A DNA stretch of 64,000 nt, from NCBI GenBank assembly GCA_036874045.1, contig CM072345.1, positions 12,820,501-12,884,500 on the forward strand, written 5' to 3'. The notes beneath the pieces were generated by a model, which did no database searches, was not told the DNA's origin, and was given only the letters and a program-made list of their open reading frames with translations. Source of the stretch: Cymodocea nodosa. Its lineage: Eukaryota; Streptophyta; Magnoliopsida; Alismatales; Cymodoceaceae. Positions within the stretch are counted from its first letter, which is position 1. Each line of letters begins with the position of its first letter. Below are positions 1 through 11,971 of the stretch, piece by piece. The translations under genes and the position numbers were made by a program.

Positions 1-1695
1 GTTTAAATACCATAAGATTATTTTGTGAGAAAGCTTAACTACATAACATAGGTTATTAGTATTATCTGTTAGTATCAAAATTAAGAGAAAAAGGGATTAA
101 AGTACATAAGAACCTAAATGTTAGGTGGTATAATCTAAAACGGGAAAAAAAAAAAATTTGAAATATCTTGTTAAAATGAGCATAAGAAATAAACGAAGAG
201 GTAAATAAACTTTTAAATGGAATGACTATTTATATTAAAAATATTATTAAGAAACTTTGAAGAGAGTTACGTGGGATAACTCCACTAAGTAAAGAAAGTT
301 GGTGGTTGTACGAGGATGTACAAAAGAGAATAAAGAAAAAGAAATGCTAAAAGACCTTCTATAAATGTAGAAATGAAGAAAATATAAAGAAGTATAAACT
401 TGTAAAAAGGAATTTTATGAAAATTCCTAGGTGCCGAAATGCAAATTGAAGAAATAGTATATTAAGGTTTTATTTGTCTTGCGAGTTTAGTTTTACATTG
501 GTTGTATTTGTCTTAGTCAAAAAGCCAATATATATAGAGAGAGAGAAATTTATATTTGCTAATTCATCAATTTATATATAAAATTTAAGTGTATTTACAC
601 CTATTACTAAACACTTACTCTTATAAAAACTTTAGACTTAATTGTGTTTGGGCGAGACCAGAACTAAGATAGGTAACCATTTAAAAAGTTCTTGTGCAGT
701 AACTATAGACAATAGTGTTGGCTCTACTCAAATGTTGTCAAATCGTAACTGTGTGTACCACTTACTTAACTTACGTGCCATCGTTGTGAGCCTTGCTTCA
801 ATTAATACTCTCAATCAAGTTGGTGGATGAAGCAACTTAAGGTATCCCTGACTAATTAAGAATCTTTGCGAGACAAAATACACAGTACTTAGAGTAGTCT
901 ATCATATTAGGGCTTAACAATGACTCCTATAAGTTTTCATCTTTTTAGATATTTCTGATGTATATCAAGCTATTTGAGTGTCTATTAAGTCTTACATGTT
1001 ATCAAATTTATAGATATTTCTAATGTATACCATGTTATTTAAATATCCATGAAGACTCACCTTCTATTAACTCTAAAGATACTCTTTTTTGAGTGTCTAA
1101 GAAAGATCACAAAAAAAAAAAAAAATCATATATAGAATTCCAACATGATATCAAAATTTAGATTACGGGAGTTCTAGTTGTCGACAAGCTGTACGTGCAT
1201 CTAGGTCCCTTTTTCCTATCCTTGGATCTCTTTAGATGTCTCACTATTTTCCAATAATTTCCCAAAATTGTTAGCCAGATAATATTTCTATTGTAGTGTG
1301 AAAGTGCATACATAAAATAGAGATAAAGTGGTTAACTAATTTTTTTAATATAATTTTAAAGATAAAGAATATATTAGATGAATTAATAGAGAAAAACTTC
1401 TTCAAGGATAAAGATGTCATGCAACATTGTAATAATTATTATAGCATCAAGTTAACGAATTTAAGAATTTTGTCGCCAATGAATTTCATTTAAGTCATTT
1501 GTAATGCTGTTGCGAATGAATTTCTTTGTATATCATTATAACAACCTTAAAGATATAGATACTACTACTTACCTGAAATTCAAGTATCCAGCACTAGTCT
1601 TTTTTTCATGAATTGAGATTTAATAAAGCATTGGTTATAACCTTAACATGTAGGAATCTTTTAATCCTCTAATTTTTTCTTTTGCGTGTTTGAAG
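1..1695 (+). other. Intron 2 (3' part) of GT77 copy A
   Basis: This AT-rich stretch is collinear, base for base with few changes, with 15776-17476, which is the large second intron of GT77 copy B. By homology it is the 3' part of the same intron in copy A, whose exons 1 and 2 must lie upstream of the window. It ends at the acceptor AG just before 1696. Small open frames here (for example 642-830) are not kept in copy B and look accidental. No RNA gene or transposon ends were seen. Confidence 0.75.
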
Positions 1696-2322
1696 GATAC
1701 AGATATTGTGTGGTTTCGTGACCCCTTCCCACACTTCTATAAAGACGGAGATTTTCAAGTTTCCTGCGATGGAAATCGTGGAAATTCATTTGATTTACGT
1801 AATGATCCTAACACAGGTTTTAAGTATGTAAAGTCTAGCAATCAAACCATTGAATTTTACAAGTTCTGGTACTCATCAAGATTGAGATATCCGCGCAAAA
1901 ATGACCAGCATGTATTTAATTTCATCAAAGGCCATCCTTTTCTGCACACAATTGGAATGCAGATCCGATTTTTGGATACTGTCTATTTTGGTAGTCTCTG
2001 TGAGCCCAGTAAAGATATAAATAAGGTTTGCACCATGCATACAAACTGTTGTATTGGTTTAAGTAGAAAGATAAATGATCTAAGAGTTATGATTGAGGAT
2101 TGGAAATACTTCTTGTCTCTCCCACCAAGTACAAAAAATTCTCGTTCGGCATTGTTGAGTGTGCCACAAAAGTGCAGGTAAAAAATTAGACCATTCACAT
2201 ATATATTGTTGTTGCAAAACTGGGCTCTCTACATGCTTTTTATTTCCATAATTCTTGTATTGAATTAAACTAATATGGTTTATCTTCTTTCTTGCAGTCT
2301 TGCCCCAATTACTGGTACCTGA
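1696..2322 (+). CDS. GT77 sugar transferase, copy A (3' exons only)
   Basis: C-terminal part of a plant nucleotide-diphospho-sugar transferase of family GT77 (At4g15970-like), expected to be a Golgi type II enzyme acting on cell-wall glycans or glycoproteins; the acceptor is unknown. Exon 3 is 1696-2177 and exon 4 is 2298-2322, joined by a 120-bp GT-AG intron. Exon 3 starts with the DxD metal and nucleotide-sugar site (DTDIVWFRDPF) and carries the family blocks TIEFYKFWYSSR, QHVFNFIKGHPF, FLDTVYFG and CTMHTNCCIG. The reading frame is open and ends KCSLAPITGT. Exons 1-2 lie outside the window, so it is unknown whether the whole gene is intact. Followed by the Copia-split GT31 gene in the same orientation. 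Confidence 0.82.
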
Positions 2323-3115
2323 TGTTTTCAGTTGTTGATGCACAGTACATTGCAACTGAAGCACTTCATAATATAAAAGGCTTGTGTTTGGATGGTTCGG
2401 TCTTCATCTAATTCATTTATCCAATTGAATTCTTCAAGGTTCATGTTTTACATTCCAAACAGAGAACTTGTCAATTAATTCTCAGTCTTTGATTGTTCTC
2501 CGGAGTCGTAAGTGTGGCATTTATTCCAATTACTGTTTACTTTCGAAACTTATTGATTTTAGTACTGCGTATTGAACTCGGATAATTTTTGTCGTGAGAT
2601 ATTTACAAAATGAGGGAGGGTCATATGTGCAAGTCAGACATGGACTTCTCAAGTATCAACAAATTCTTGTCAATAATTTAATCAGAACCATCGAACTCCC
2701 CAGTGGTCGGCTGATCAGATTCAGATCAAATGTTCCATGTTAATCAAAAGCTAAATGCTCCAATTTAAGCCATTAGTTGTCACGGTCATTCAATAAAAAT
2801 GATTTGTTTCTTTCTAACTTTTCTAAACCCAAGTTAGGCAAGTTGAGCAAAAAATCGTGTTCGTACCTTACCATCAAAAAATCAATTTATTGATCTGCCT
2901 TTCCGCATTTGCTAACTTTGATAATTCTACATTTACTCTATCTATCAAGTCAAACTCACTCGTATCCAACGGCGGCGGCACAGCACGCACGCACTTCTCT
3001 GGTTCTCTTGTAATCGTCATCCTCAGTTCGACTTCACACAACCAACGGAGAAGAAAAGAACCAGATCGCTCACTTCCTTCCCATTGCCTCCTCCACCGGT
3101 GAAGCTGATCAAGCG
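2323..3115 (+). other. Spacer between GT77-A and GT31-A, with GT31 5' region
   Basis: GT77 3' flank followed by the upstream region of the GT31 gene. The GC-rich CT/CA leader at about 2975-3115 precedes the GT31 ATG at 3116. Compared with copy A, copy C lacks 234 bp here (A positions 2747-2980). Copy B lacks about 70 bp, between TAA repeats near 2744-2813. The GT31 promoter is therefore different in each copy. No separate gene is seen. Confidence 0.6.
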
Positions 3116-3252
3116 ATGCGTTGCCGGTGGATGGCCCTGGTCCTCCCCCCCTTTCTGTCTCTCTTCCTCCACCACCACCATCCAACAAACCCCATCATTC
3201 CACCGCTCAGCCTCGACTCGACAGCGTCTGTCACCACAGATTCCCCTCCTCT

Positions 3253-3674
3253 TGATAATGTATTATGCAAAATTAATTTAGCTCTGTTTAAAAGACCGAA
3301 ACAAGTTGGCAAGTCCAGCAGTTTTATATATGTCTGGTATTGAAGTCCCATGTCTAGTGTTGAAGTCCGGTGTGGGCGAGGCAAATACCAGAAACGTCTT
3401 TTTTTCTTCCGTTTACCGAAAAAACGTATGGTTGATAGTATCGGTTGTTGATGTTTAGTAGTATTGATGGTTATTGTAGAAGTTTTTTTTGTGTGGCTTT
3501 TACTTATTTTTAACAGTTATATTTTTTCCTTTAAGGGTGTGTCTATTCACGTTTTTTTATATATAAGTTATGTATAAACTGTTAGATGTTAACGAGAAGT
3601 TTCTAGTTTAGAAGTATCATCTGCTGCATTCTTCAGTATGTTGATGTATCCTTGTTGTATGATTTTCTCTAATA
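3253..3674 (+). repeat. 5' LTR of Copia A
   Basis: 422 bp, starting TGATAATGTATTATGC and ending in TCTCTAATA, a mutated form of the CTCCAACA end of the 3' LTR. The primer-binding site follows at 3679-3690 (TGGTATCAAAGC), which resembles the initiator-Met tRNA site used by plant Copia elements. Confidence 0.88.
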
Positions 3675-3697
3675 AATTTGGTATCAAAGCGAAGGTT

Positions 3698-6600
3698 CGA
3701 TCATATTGGACTATGTTCAATGGAGAAACTGTTGTTGGTACTATGTTGAATAGTACTGGTGTGCTTAGTCTTTCACAATCTTTGGTACTTATTTTCAATG
3801 AAGAAAATTACAATTTCTGGAGTATCAAAATGAAGATGTTCTTCATGTCGCAAAATCTTTGGGATCCTGTAGAAAATAGGTATGCTAAAGCAAAAAGTTC
3901 AAGTGATGCAAGAAAGACTAAGAAGAAAGATGCAAAAGCATTATTGATGCTACAACAAGCAGTAACAGAGACTATCTTCCCACCTATTGCAAATGCTACA
4001 AAGGCAAAGGAAGCTCAATTGATTCTATGGTAAGAATTTCATGGAGATGATAAGGTAACAATGGTAAAGCCCCAAACTTTACGTAAAGAATTTGAAACTT
4101 TATTTATGAAGGAAAGTGAGATTGTACAAGATTTTTTCAAGAGAGTAACTACAATAGTAAATCTTATGAGAGCCTATGGTGAATGTATTATCGATCAGAA
4201 GATAGATAGTAGAGAAAATGTTTGAGAAGTCTTTCTAATAAATTTGATTGTGTAGTTACTGTTATAGAAGAGTCTAAAAATCTTGTTTATTCTACTATTA
4301 AATTAATGGGTTCTCTGATGGTACATGAAGAAAGATTGAACAGATCTGCTGAAAAGCAAATGGAATTTGCATTTGAATTTAAGGTAGATATTTCCAGTAA
4401 AGACAAAAATAATGAATGTGGGAAGAATAACAATCATGGTAGCTTCTGAGGTCGAGGACGTGGTTGGGCCGAGGTAGAGGACAAGGAAGAGAAAGAAGTT
4501 TCACCTCTAGTTAGTCGTCAGATAGTTGTGAGAGTAATAGAAAATCTCATAAAGACGAGCTGTAGAGGAAAATAAAAAGCAAGCAAACTTCCTAGGAGAA
4601 GAAAAAGGAGAGGAATACAATCTATTTTTTGCCTTCTCAAATCAAAAGGTAAAGAAATCTAATATTTGGTTTTTAGATAGTGGTTGCGGTGATCATATGA
4701 CAGAAGACAGAAGCATTTTTCAACGTATTGATGATAAATGTGCTCAAGTTAGAGGCAGAGGTACTATTACAGTTATATTTAGGACAAGTATGGAAAAATT
4801 CATTCATGATGTGTATTATGCTCCCAATTTAGCACACAATTTGGTTAGTGTGGATCAGTTAATGCAAAAGGAATCTACTTTGTATTTTCATGATGATTTT
4901 TGCAAATTAAATCGTCAGAGCAGTGATAATTCTCCAATTAAAATATATATGGCAAAAAATAGAACCTTTCCATTTGACATAGTTTTGATGAAGTAGCATT
5001 TATTGCTAATATGAAAGAAGTTTCCAATTCTTGGCACTTACGTTATGGGCACTTGCATTATAATGGGATGAAGTTATTAAATCAAAAGGAAATGGTGCAT
5101 GGTTTGCCAAGTATTTCTTTAGTTGAAGGTGTTTGTGAAGGATGTATTTTTGGAAAGCAACATCGATTACCTTTTCCAATTGGAGAATCATGGAGGGCTA
5201 AAGCTCCATTGCAGTTGGTACGTTCAGATGTCTAATGACCCTAGGAAGACACCTTTCTTAAGTAACAGTAAATATTTTTTGTTATTTACTAATGACTTTA
5301 CTCGTATGAGTTGGTTATTCTTTCTAGTCCAAAAGGGAGAAGTATTTGAAAAGTTTGAGTTTAAAACCTTTGCAGAAAAGAATGTGGACGAACGAGAAAA
5401 ATTCTAAGAGGTGGAGAATTTTTATCAATTGAATTTGATGTTTTTTGTGAGTAACATGGTATAACAAGGCAACTTATTGTTAGAAAAACACCTAAGCGGA
5501 ATGAAATAGTAGAGTGGAAAAACAAAACTACGATAGAGATGACTCGTTTTATGTTACGTGAGAAAAATGTTCCAAATGAGTTTTGGGTAGAAGCTGTTGC
5601 AACTTCAGTGTGTCTTTTGAATATCTCACCTACTAAAGTAGTAATAAATAAGACACATTATGAAGCTTGGAAGAAGAGGAAGCCTAATTTAAGTGCCTTG
5701 AAAATGTTTGGTATTGATTGATTCTGATGAAAGAAGTAAATTAGATAAGAAAAGTGAGAAGTGCATTTTTGTGGGTTATAGTATTCAGATAAAGAGTTAT
5801 CGTCTATATCATCTTGAAAGCAAAATACTTATTATTCAGAGAGACATAATTTTTGATGAAAATAGTAAATGAAACTGGAAAAATATAGAAGTTCAACACA
5901 GTTTGTGAAGAAAAAAAAGATCAGTTAGCAAATAGATCTTTACCTTCTACTTCTAGTACTTCAAGACATGTTGTTGGTCCAACAGTTGATTCAGAGACTC
6001 CTCCACGGAGATATCGTTCTTTAAAAAATATTTATGAGTCCACGGAGATATTGTTCTTTAAAAAAATATTTACGAGTCCTGCACGTTTGCTCTTATGATT
6101 ACAGAACCTATGTGTTATGAAGAGATTTCTACTATAGAGAAAAATCGTACCTGGGAGCTTATTGACTTACCTGAAGATAAGACAGCTATTGGTGTGAAAT
6201 GTGTTTACAAAGTGAAATACAATGATAATGGAAGCATACCGAAATATAAAGCAAAGGTTGTGATTAAAGGTTATGTGTACAAGTATGATATAGATTATCT
6301 TGAAACTTTCTCTCCAGTCGTACGTTTTGAGACTGTTAGAATTGTTTTAGTAGTAGCCTGCTTGTAACAAGTGGTAGATTTTTCAGTTTGATGTAAAGTT
6401 TGCTTTTCTCAATGGTATTTTGAAGGAAGATACTTATGTTGAACAACCACAAGTTTTTGTTACTATTGGGAAAGAAGAAAAATTAAACAAATTAAAAAAA
6501 GTGCTTTATGATCTAAAGCAGTTTCCAAGGACATGATATGTAAGACTTGATACTTATTTGTATCAAAATGATTTTCAAAGAAGTGAAAGTGAACCCACAC

Positions 6601-7510
6601 TATATGTGAAGGCGAAAGATGATAAAATTCTCGTTGTTTGTGTATATGTTGATGACATTATTTATATTGGATCAACTGAGATGATTGTTAAAGATTTCAA
6701 AGATAATATGGTGCATGAATTTGAGATGACAGATATATGGTTGCTGCACTATTTTCTCGGTCTTCATGTAAGGGTAACAATGGCATTTTTATTTTGCAAG
6801 AGAAGTATGCGTTGAATCTCCTTAAATATAGAGAACTGTAAAATATTCTCTACACCTATGAATACAGGTGAAAAATTGTCTTGGAATGATGGCCAAACTA
6901 AAGCAAACGAAGGACTATTCAAAAGCATTGTTGGGAGCTTAATGTATTTAGATGTTATGTTTGCAGTTAATTTGGTTTGAAGGTTTATGCATAGTCCTTC
7001 AAGGTTTATGTAAGCGATTATGGAATTTGGTATGACTCGGTTCCTAATCTTGTTTTATCTGGATTTACTGACAGTGATTGGGCAGGTTCTGTTGATGATA
7101 GAAAAGGTACAAGCAGCTATTTTTTCAAGTTGAGTTCAAGTGCTGTGTCCTGGTGTTCCAAGAAACAAACATCTACAGCCCTGTCTTCTTCTGAGGTTGA
7201 GTATATCGCTACATCTGCTGTTGCTTGTCAAGCTGTTAGGATGAGAAGAGTATTGGAGGATGTGAAACAATCTTCAACTTTTGCAATTGATATTTTCCGT
7301 GACAATAAAGCAACAATTGTTATGACCAAGAATTCAGTATATCACGGAAGAACTAAGCATATAGAATTACGTCATCATTTTATTCGTGATGTTGTTGGTG
7401 AAGGAGTGATCAAGTTGAAGTACCGTTCGACTAAAAAACATGTTGCAGATGGGATTAGTAAAGTTCTTTCATATTCAAAGTTTATAAAGTTTAGATCCAT
7501 GCTTGGAGTA
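3698..7510 (+). pseudogene. Degenerate Copia gag-pol, element A
   Basis: The polyprotein gene is broken by many stops and frameshifts and cannot support its own transposition. Recognisable pieces in order: gag (FNEENYNFWSIKMKMFF, about 3795-3850); protease-like WFLDSGCGDHM (about 4660-4700); pre-integrase SWHLRYGHL (about 5027); an integrase remnant shortened and stopped, with FTNDFTRMSWLFF and VPNEFWVEAVA (about 5285-5720); reverse transcriptase, with TFSPVVRFETVRIVL (about 6305) and the catalytic YVDD block (about 6645); and RNase H with SSSEVEYIA (about 7185). A polypurine-rich stretch precedes the 3' LTR. Relative to copy C it has an 8-bp deletion near 6828. Confidence 0.85.
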
Positions 7511-7517
7511 AAAGGTG

Positions 7518-7918
7518 TGATAATGTATGATGCAAAATTAATTTAACTCTGGTGAAAAGACCAAAGCAATTTGGCAAGTTCGGCAATTTTATATTTGTCT
7601 GGTGTTGAAGTCCCATGTCCGGTGTTGAAGTCCGGTGCGGGCGAGGCAAATACCGGAAATGTTTTTTTTTCTTATGTTTATCGAAAGAACGTATGGATGA
7701 TAGTATCGGTTGTTGATGTTCGATAGTATTAATGGTTATTGTGGAAGTTTTTTTGTGTGACTTATATTTATTTTGAAGAGTTGTATTTTTTCCTGTAAGG
7801 GTGTGTCTATTCACCTTTTTATATATATATATGTAAGTAATGTGTAAATAGTTAGATGTCAAAGAGAAGTTTCGTCTGTGACATTCTTCGGTACGTTGAC
7901 GTGTGATTTTCTCCAACA
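7518..7918 (+). repeat. 3' LTR of Copia A
   Basis: 401 bp, TGATAATG to CCAACA, ending directly against the second CCTCT target copy and the resumed GT31 coding sequence. It could act as a promoter for the downstream GT31 fragment. This is inference; no transcript evidence is available. Confidence 0.88.
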
Positions 7919-8766
7919 CCTCTCAGGATCTTCATCGGAATACTCACCCTCCCGGACAACTACGAGCGCCGAAACTTGCTTCGCATGGTCTACAACGCCG
8001 AGAAACCGGACCCGTCATTCGCCACCTTCGACGTGCGGTTCGTTTTCTGCAACCTCAGTAAGCCGGAGCAGCAAGTCTTCGTCTCCCTCGAGATCCGTCA
8101 CTACAACGACATCGTCATCCTCAACTGCACCGAGAATATGAACGAGGGCAAGACCTACACCTACTTCTCGTCGCTCGCCCGTGTTCTTCCCCGCCCATAC
8201 GACTACGTCATGAAGGCCGACGATGACGCATTTATCCGCCTACAGAAATTGACGACATCTCTTATGCCTCTGCCGAGGTCGGATCTATACTACGGGTAAG
8301 TAAAGACCAAGACTACTCTTCTGTGTTGGTCTATATATAAACAGATCGATCGATTAACATTTCCAATCCGGCCTACAGGTTTTTGATGCCGTGCGATCGC
8401 AAAGATCCGTACGCGGGAGGGACGTACATGTCGGGGATGGGGTTCGTCCTGTCCTGGGATCTTGTGGAGTGGATAGCGACTTCCGACATTCCTCCGAAGA
8501 ATAAGGTTGGGCCGGAAGACAAGATGGTAGGGCGGTGGCTGGCCGCGGGGAAGAAGGCAAAGATCAGGGTGTCGGAGAAGCCTGGGATGTATGACTTCCC
8601 GGCGAGCAACGTCGAGGCGTGCGCGCACGGGCTGATACCGGAGACGGTGATGGTCAATCGGGTGAAGAGGTGGGATCAGTGGAGGGATGTGCTTCTGTAC
8701 TTCAACGTGACTTCTCGGATTGTCGGGCCTTCACCCGTCGCCCATGGCGTGGCTCCAAGATCTTGA

Positions 8767-9351
8767 GTTCAGCGACGTCGTACTTCTTTTTTTGGTTTTA
8801 AATTTGTGCTAACATGTCCGTAGTCCGATCCACTCCTTCCTCCAATCATACAAATGCCCCCCCCGGCTTCCACTTCTTTCATTTAACTCGTATAAATTTT
8901 CTATCATATTTTTCGTTTCTAACATATTTAACATATTATTTTATATCTGATTACTAGATATTATAATTTAATTATGTAAACTCATTATATATATATATGT
9001 ATATAGAGAGAGAGAGAGATAGAGACATACACACTCAACCAAACGGGCCGGTCAGACCATAATATTTTTCCTTTACATAAATTTGTGCAAATGGAAAAAA
9101 GCCTTCTTTCTAGAATCCTCTAGAGGAGCTCAAGCTTGGTTACCAACACCACAACTAAGCTGACCAAACACCGAACCAGATTCGAGGAGATAGTCAATTA
9201 AGCTTCTTCATAATCTTGGTAGGTCACGTGTGGTTGTAATCCACAAATGATATGGGAATCAACTCTCCCCTCCCACGCACAATAAATGCATGCGTTCCTC
9301 CATTTTGATTTTATATGTACATATGTATATCACGAAAACGGTGGATTAATA
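8767..9351 (+). promoter_or_regulatory. Spacer and promoter region of SDR copy A
   Basis: AT-rich spacer holding a TA/GA microsatellite at about 8989-9022, a perfect palindromic G-box CACGTG at 9225-9230 (inside GTCACGTGTGG, an ABRE-like context) and an RY-like TGCATGC near 9288. The G-box is about 120 bp upstream of the SDR ATG. The TATA candidates are only generic AT-rich sequence near 9311-9331. The same motifs occur in copy C. ABA or bZIP control is inference from motif content. Confidence 0.5.
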
Positions 9352-10475
9352 ATGAACGGCAATACGAAGAGCAGCAACAATGGTTACTTCAAAAGGGAAG
9401 AAAGGTGCTTTGGTTTCTTAATTACTTATTAATCAAGCAGACTATGCATGGAAAACGTACAGCTCTTTCCTAATTAATTAAACACATTTGCGGTGCAGAT
9501 TGGAGGACAAAGTGGCCCTGATAACCGGCGGAGCTAGAGGGATTGGTGCCGCGACTGCCAAGCTCTTCGCCAGCAACGGAGCCCACGTCGTGATTGCCGA
9601 CGTCCTGGATGACCTCGGCGCTTCCGTCGCAAACACTATCGGTGGTCTCTACGTCCATTGCGACGTGGCCAGGGAGAAGGACGTGGAGTTGGCTGTCCGG
9701 CAGGCGGTGGCGTGGGGGGGGCGGCTTGACGTCATGTTCAACAACGCCGGCATCGTCGGCCCGGACGGTGGCATCTCCGATCTCTGCATGCACGACGTCA
9801 AGGTCACCTTGGATGTGAACGTCATCGGCACCATGCATGGTAGGGGCAATAAATAAATAATTATCATCTGATCTAATATATATTATCCTCTGGGAAACGT
9901 AATTAAGCATCGAACATATATAATCCTGTGATTAAATTAATTATCCTCAGTAGTGATGGAAGCCTGCAGACTATTTAATTTATTTATGACTGATCGATGA
10001 TTACCGTGAAACAGGTATCAAACATGCGGCGAGGGCGATGAGGATGGTGGGGGAGAGCAGTGGCGGGAGCATCATCTGCATGTCGAGCTCCGCCGCCATC
10101 ATGGGGGGTCTAGCGTCGCACGCCTACACGCTGTCGAAGGCGGCGGTGCTGGGGGTGGTGAAGAGCGCGGCGTGCGAATTGGGGGCGCACGGGATACGGG
10201 TGAACTGCATATTGCCTCACGGAGTCCCCTCGGAGATGCTGGTGGGGGCGTTTCGGAAGTTCCTTGGCAAGGCAGACGTAGGGGCGGAGGACGTCCGCCA
10301 GATCGTGGCGGACGGGAGCGTGCTTCAGGGGAAGTGCCCTACGGAGGATGACGTGGCGGAGGCGGCGCTCTTCTTCGCCAACGACGACTCGTCGGGGTTG
10401 GTGACCGGGCAGAACCTGGTGGTCGACGGCGGATTCACTTCGGCAAATAGGAGGATGAGGTTTGTGTACCATTAA
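9352..10475 (+). CDS. Short-chain dehydrogenase/reductase (SDR110C-like), copy A
   Basis: NAD(P)-dependent classical SDR of the plant tasselseed2 / zerumbone synthase / momilactone synthase type, which oxidises alcohol groups of terpenoid, steroid or hormone substrates; the substrate here is unknown. Three exons: 9352-9404, 9499-9839 and 10015-10475, together 855 nt or 284 aa. The start is the ATG at 9352, because only that exon (MNGNTKSSNNGYFKREE) joins in phase to RLEDKVALITGG. Motifs: cofactor loop TGGARGIG, NNAG, catalytic Ser in SSSAA and the active-site pair in YTLSK; the C-terminus LVVDGGFTS is typical of the family. No frame damage is seen. Copy C differs at two residues (Glu to Lys in RLEDK, Met to Leu near the end of exon 2). 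Confidence 0.9.
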
Positions 10476-11896
10476 TGAAGGCAGAAGTACACGGCCGGTG
10501 TGCTTGTGGAGTACTGTTTACTACGTTTATTTATATGTCAGCATTAGCTTTACGACACTACACATGGTCAGGGAAAAGAAGTGTTTCAAGATCCTCGTTG
10601 GGCTGTTACAAAATCTAAAAACTTCTAAATGCTGTTACAAATAGCTACGGTCTAACGACGATAATAATTATTTTAATCAATCTATCGATATATGACAATA
10701 TTTTTCATTAAATTTTACTCAACATCGATCGTTAATTTATTTCTACGTTATAATTGAAACTAAAAATGTTGAATTTTTTGATAGGGACATCTTATTTTCA
10801 TATGTTAAATTAAAATAACCATTATCAAACAAACCCTAAATCGATCTACATTAATTTGTTTGGAGGAACTCTTACCAAAATTATAATTGTGTCAGCTCTT
10901 GATAATTCTACCAATATTCTAACTATGGTGTTGGAGACATTAATTGGAATTGTCATTTCGGTTTGTGCATATCTATTATTAATTTATAGAGTATTCATAG
11001 AGTTTCCAAGGTGGGTTACCTTGTTGCCTTAGGCTGCTGGGCCTTCAGGTGGTTGGATTTGAATAGGTAATTGCTTTAGATCACTTTCGTGCTCTCTTTG
11101 ATCGCTTAATTGCCTTGGTTGCTTTATTGAAATTTGATGCTTCTAGTTGTGTTCCTTTTTATTCTTTTCGTTTTTTATTTCTCTTACGTTCTATACTTGT
11201 ATTTTTAATTACTGTATCTTAACGTCTATTTCTTTCTCCTTTTCATCTTTTCCTGATGCTTGCTTCTTGATTCATTTCTTTTTTATTTTCCTTTGTCTTC
11301 ATCATCTTTTTTTCTTTCCAATTTTTTGTACAAATTCATTAATCTATGCTTTCTCATTTTCAAATGTTTTTGTATAGTCGTACTCTTATTTTTTGTAACT
11401 ATCATTTGGTTTCGTTGGTTCACTTCTGCTTCTGTGGCAATTTCTTTGCTTCTAGTGTGGTTTCTATTTTCTGGGAAATTTCTTTGCTACCATACTGATG
11501 ATATTGAAATAAAGAGGCATAGATAGCATCATAAATCCAGAAGGCCTAGAGACGAGCTCTAAAACGAGTTAGGCAATAAGTGGTCCACTCTACTTGGTTG
11601 CAATGAAAAGAGGGCAATGGAAAGCTCGCCATACCATCCAGACTGATCCCCTTGGTCAAACAGTTGGCAAAGACACTCGACAGAAAGAATGACCACTTAA
11701 TGGTTTGCTTGGATGATTGGGAAGTAAGGTCAAGTTAGGTTCCTGGCCATCAGAACCTTGATCCACTCCATGGACTCTCCATCATCCCCCATGAAAACCA
11801 TCGAGCTTAATGTGCTTGTAGCCCACTAAATCGGTGATGAGATAGTTGAGAACGACGAAAGAAAATCATGTTGAGCATAAATATCATATAAAGGGT
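10476..11896 (+). other. Spacer after SDR-A (end of A/C homology; shared with unit B)
   Basis: SDR 3' flank up to about 10987, where collinearity with unit C (34826) ends. The part from about 11285 to 11972 matches 19457-20036 in unit B, apart from the inverted block described separately. The T-rich tract 11140-11400 gives long low-complexity open frames (Phe/Ser rich) that I do not accept as genes. Confidence 0.65.
11532..11645 (+). repeat. 114-bp block, inverted relative to unit B
   Basis: This block (from TAAATCC to CCAGACTG) is present in unit B at 19681-19794 as its reverse complement, while the flanks on both sides are in the same orientation. About 95 bp after it (11646 to about 11740) have no counterpart in B. 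Confidence 0.88.
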
Positions 11897-11971
11897 GGCT
11901 ATGGCTGATGGTGCTACCAAGTTCTGGCACTCCCGCAACATCGCCTGCTTTAACTTGAGGTGTCGTCTATC

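Larger units (their letters stand above)
3253..7918 (+). mobile_element. Copia LTR retrotransposon A (complete ends, dead gag-pol)
   Basis: 4.67-kb element inserted in GT31 exon 1. It begins TG (3253) and ends CA (7918). A 5-bp target-site duplication CCTCT lies at 3248-3252 and 7919-7923; GT31 copy B has the unoccupied site. The domain order gag, protease, integrase, RT, RNase H marks it as Copia. The two LTRs differ at many positions, so the insertion is not recent. Copy C carries the same insertion at the orthologous position, so the element was copied with its host segment and did not transpose twice. Confidence 0.93.
3116..8766 (+). pseudogene. GT31 galactosyltransferase-like gene, copy A, split by Copia
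   Basis: Remains of a GT31-type (beta-1,3-galactosyltransferase-like) Golgi enzyme. The first coding piece, 3116-3252, encodes a short hydrophobic N-terminal anchor (MRCRWMALVLPPFLSLFLHH) and a Pro/Ser/Thr stem. A Copia element (3253-7918) with a 5-bp duplication then interrupts it. The rest of exon 1 runs from about 7924 to 8295 and includes VRFVFCNLSK and the DxD block VMKADDDAFIRL. Intron 8296-8378 (GT-AG) is followed by exon 2 at 8379-8766, with YMSGMGFVLSWDLVEWI and PEDKMVGRWL, then TGA. Apart from the insertion the frame is open. The first ATG after the element is at 7985, so LTR-started transcription could give a protein without its membrane anchor. The GT31 assignment is by motif; acceptor unknown. 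Confidence 0.78.

Noticed and set aside
642-830. 62-codon frame in the GT77-A intron
   Set aside because: The same region in copy B (about 16417-16610) has stop and frame changes, and the position is intronic by homology.
10110-10472. 120-codon minus-strand frame over SDR exon 3 (and its copy at 33933-34295)
   Set aside because: Shadow of a GC-rich coding exon; the plus-strand frame has all SDR motifs.
11147-11526. Long Phe/Ser-rich frames in T-rich spacer
   Set aside because: Low-complexity translation of a pyrimidine tract, broken in the unit B copy.
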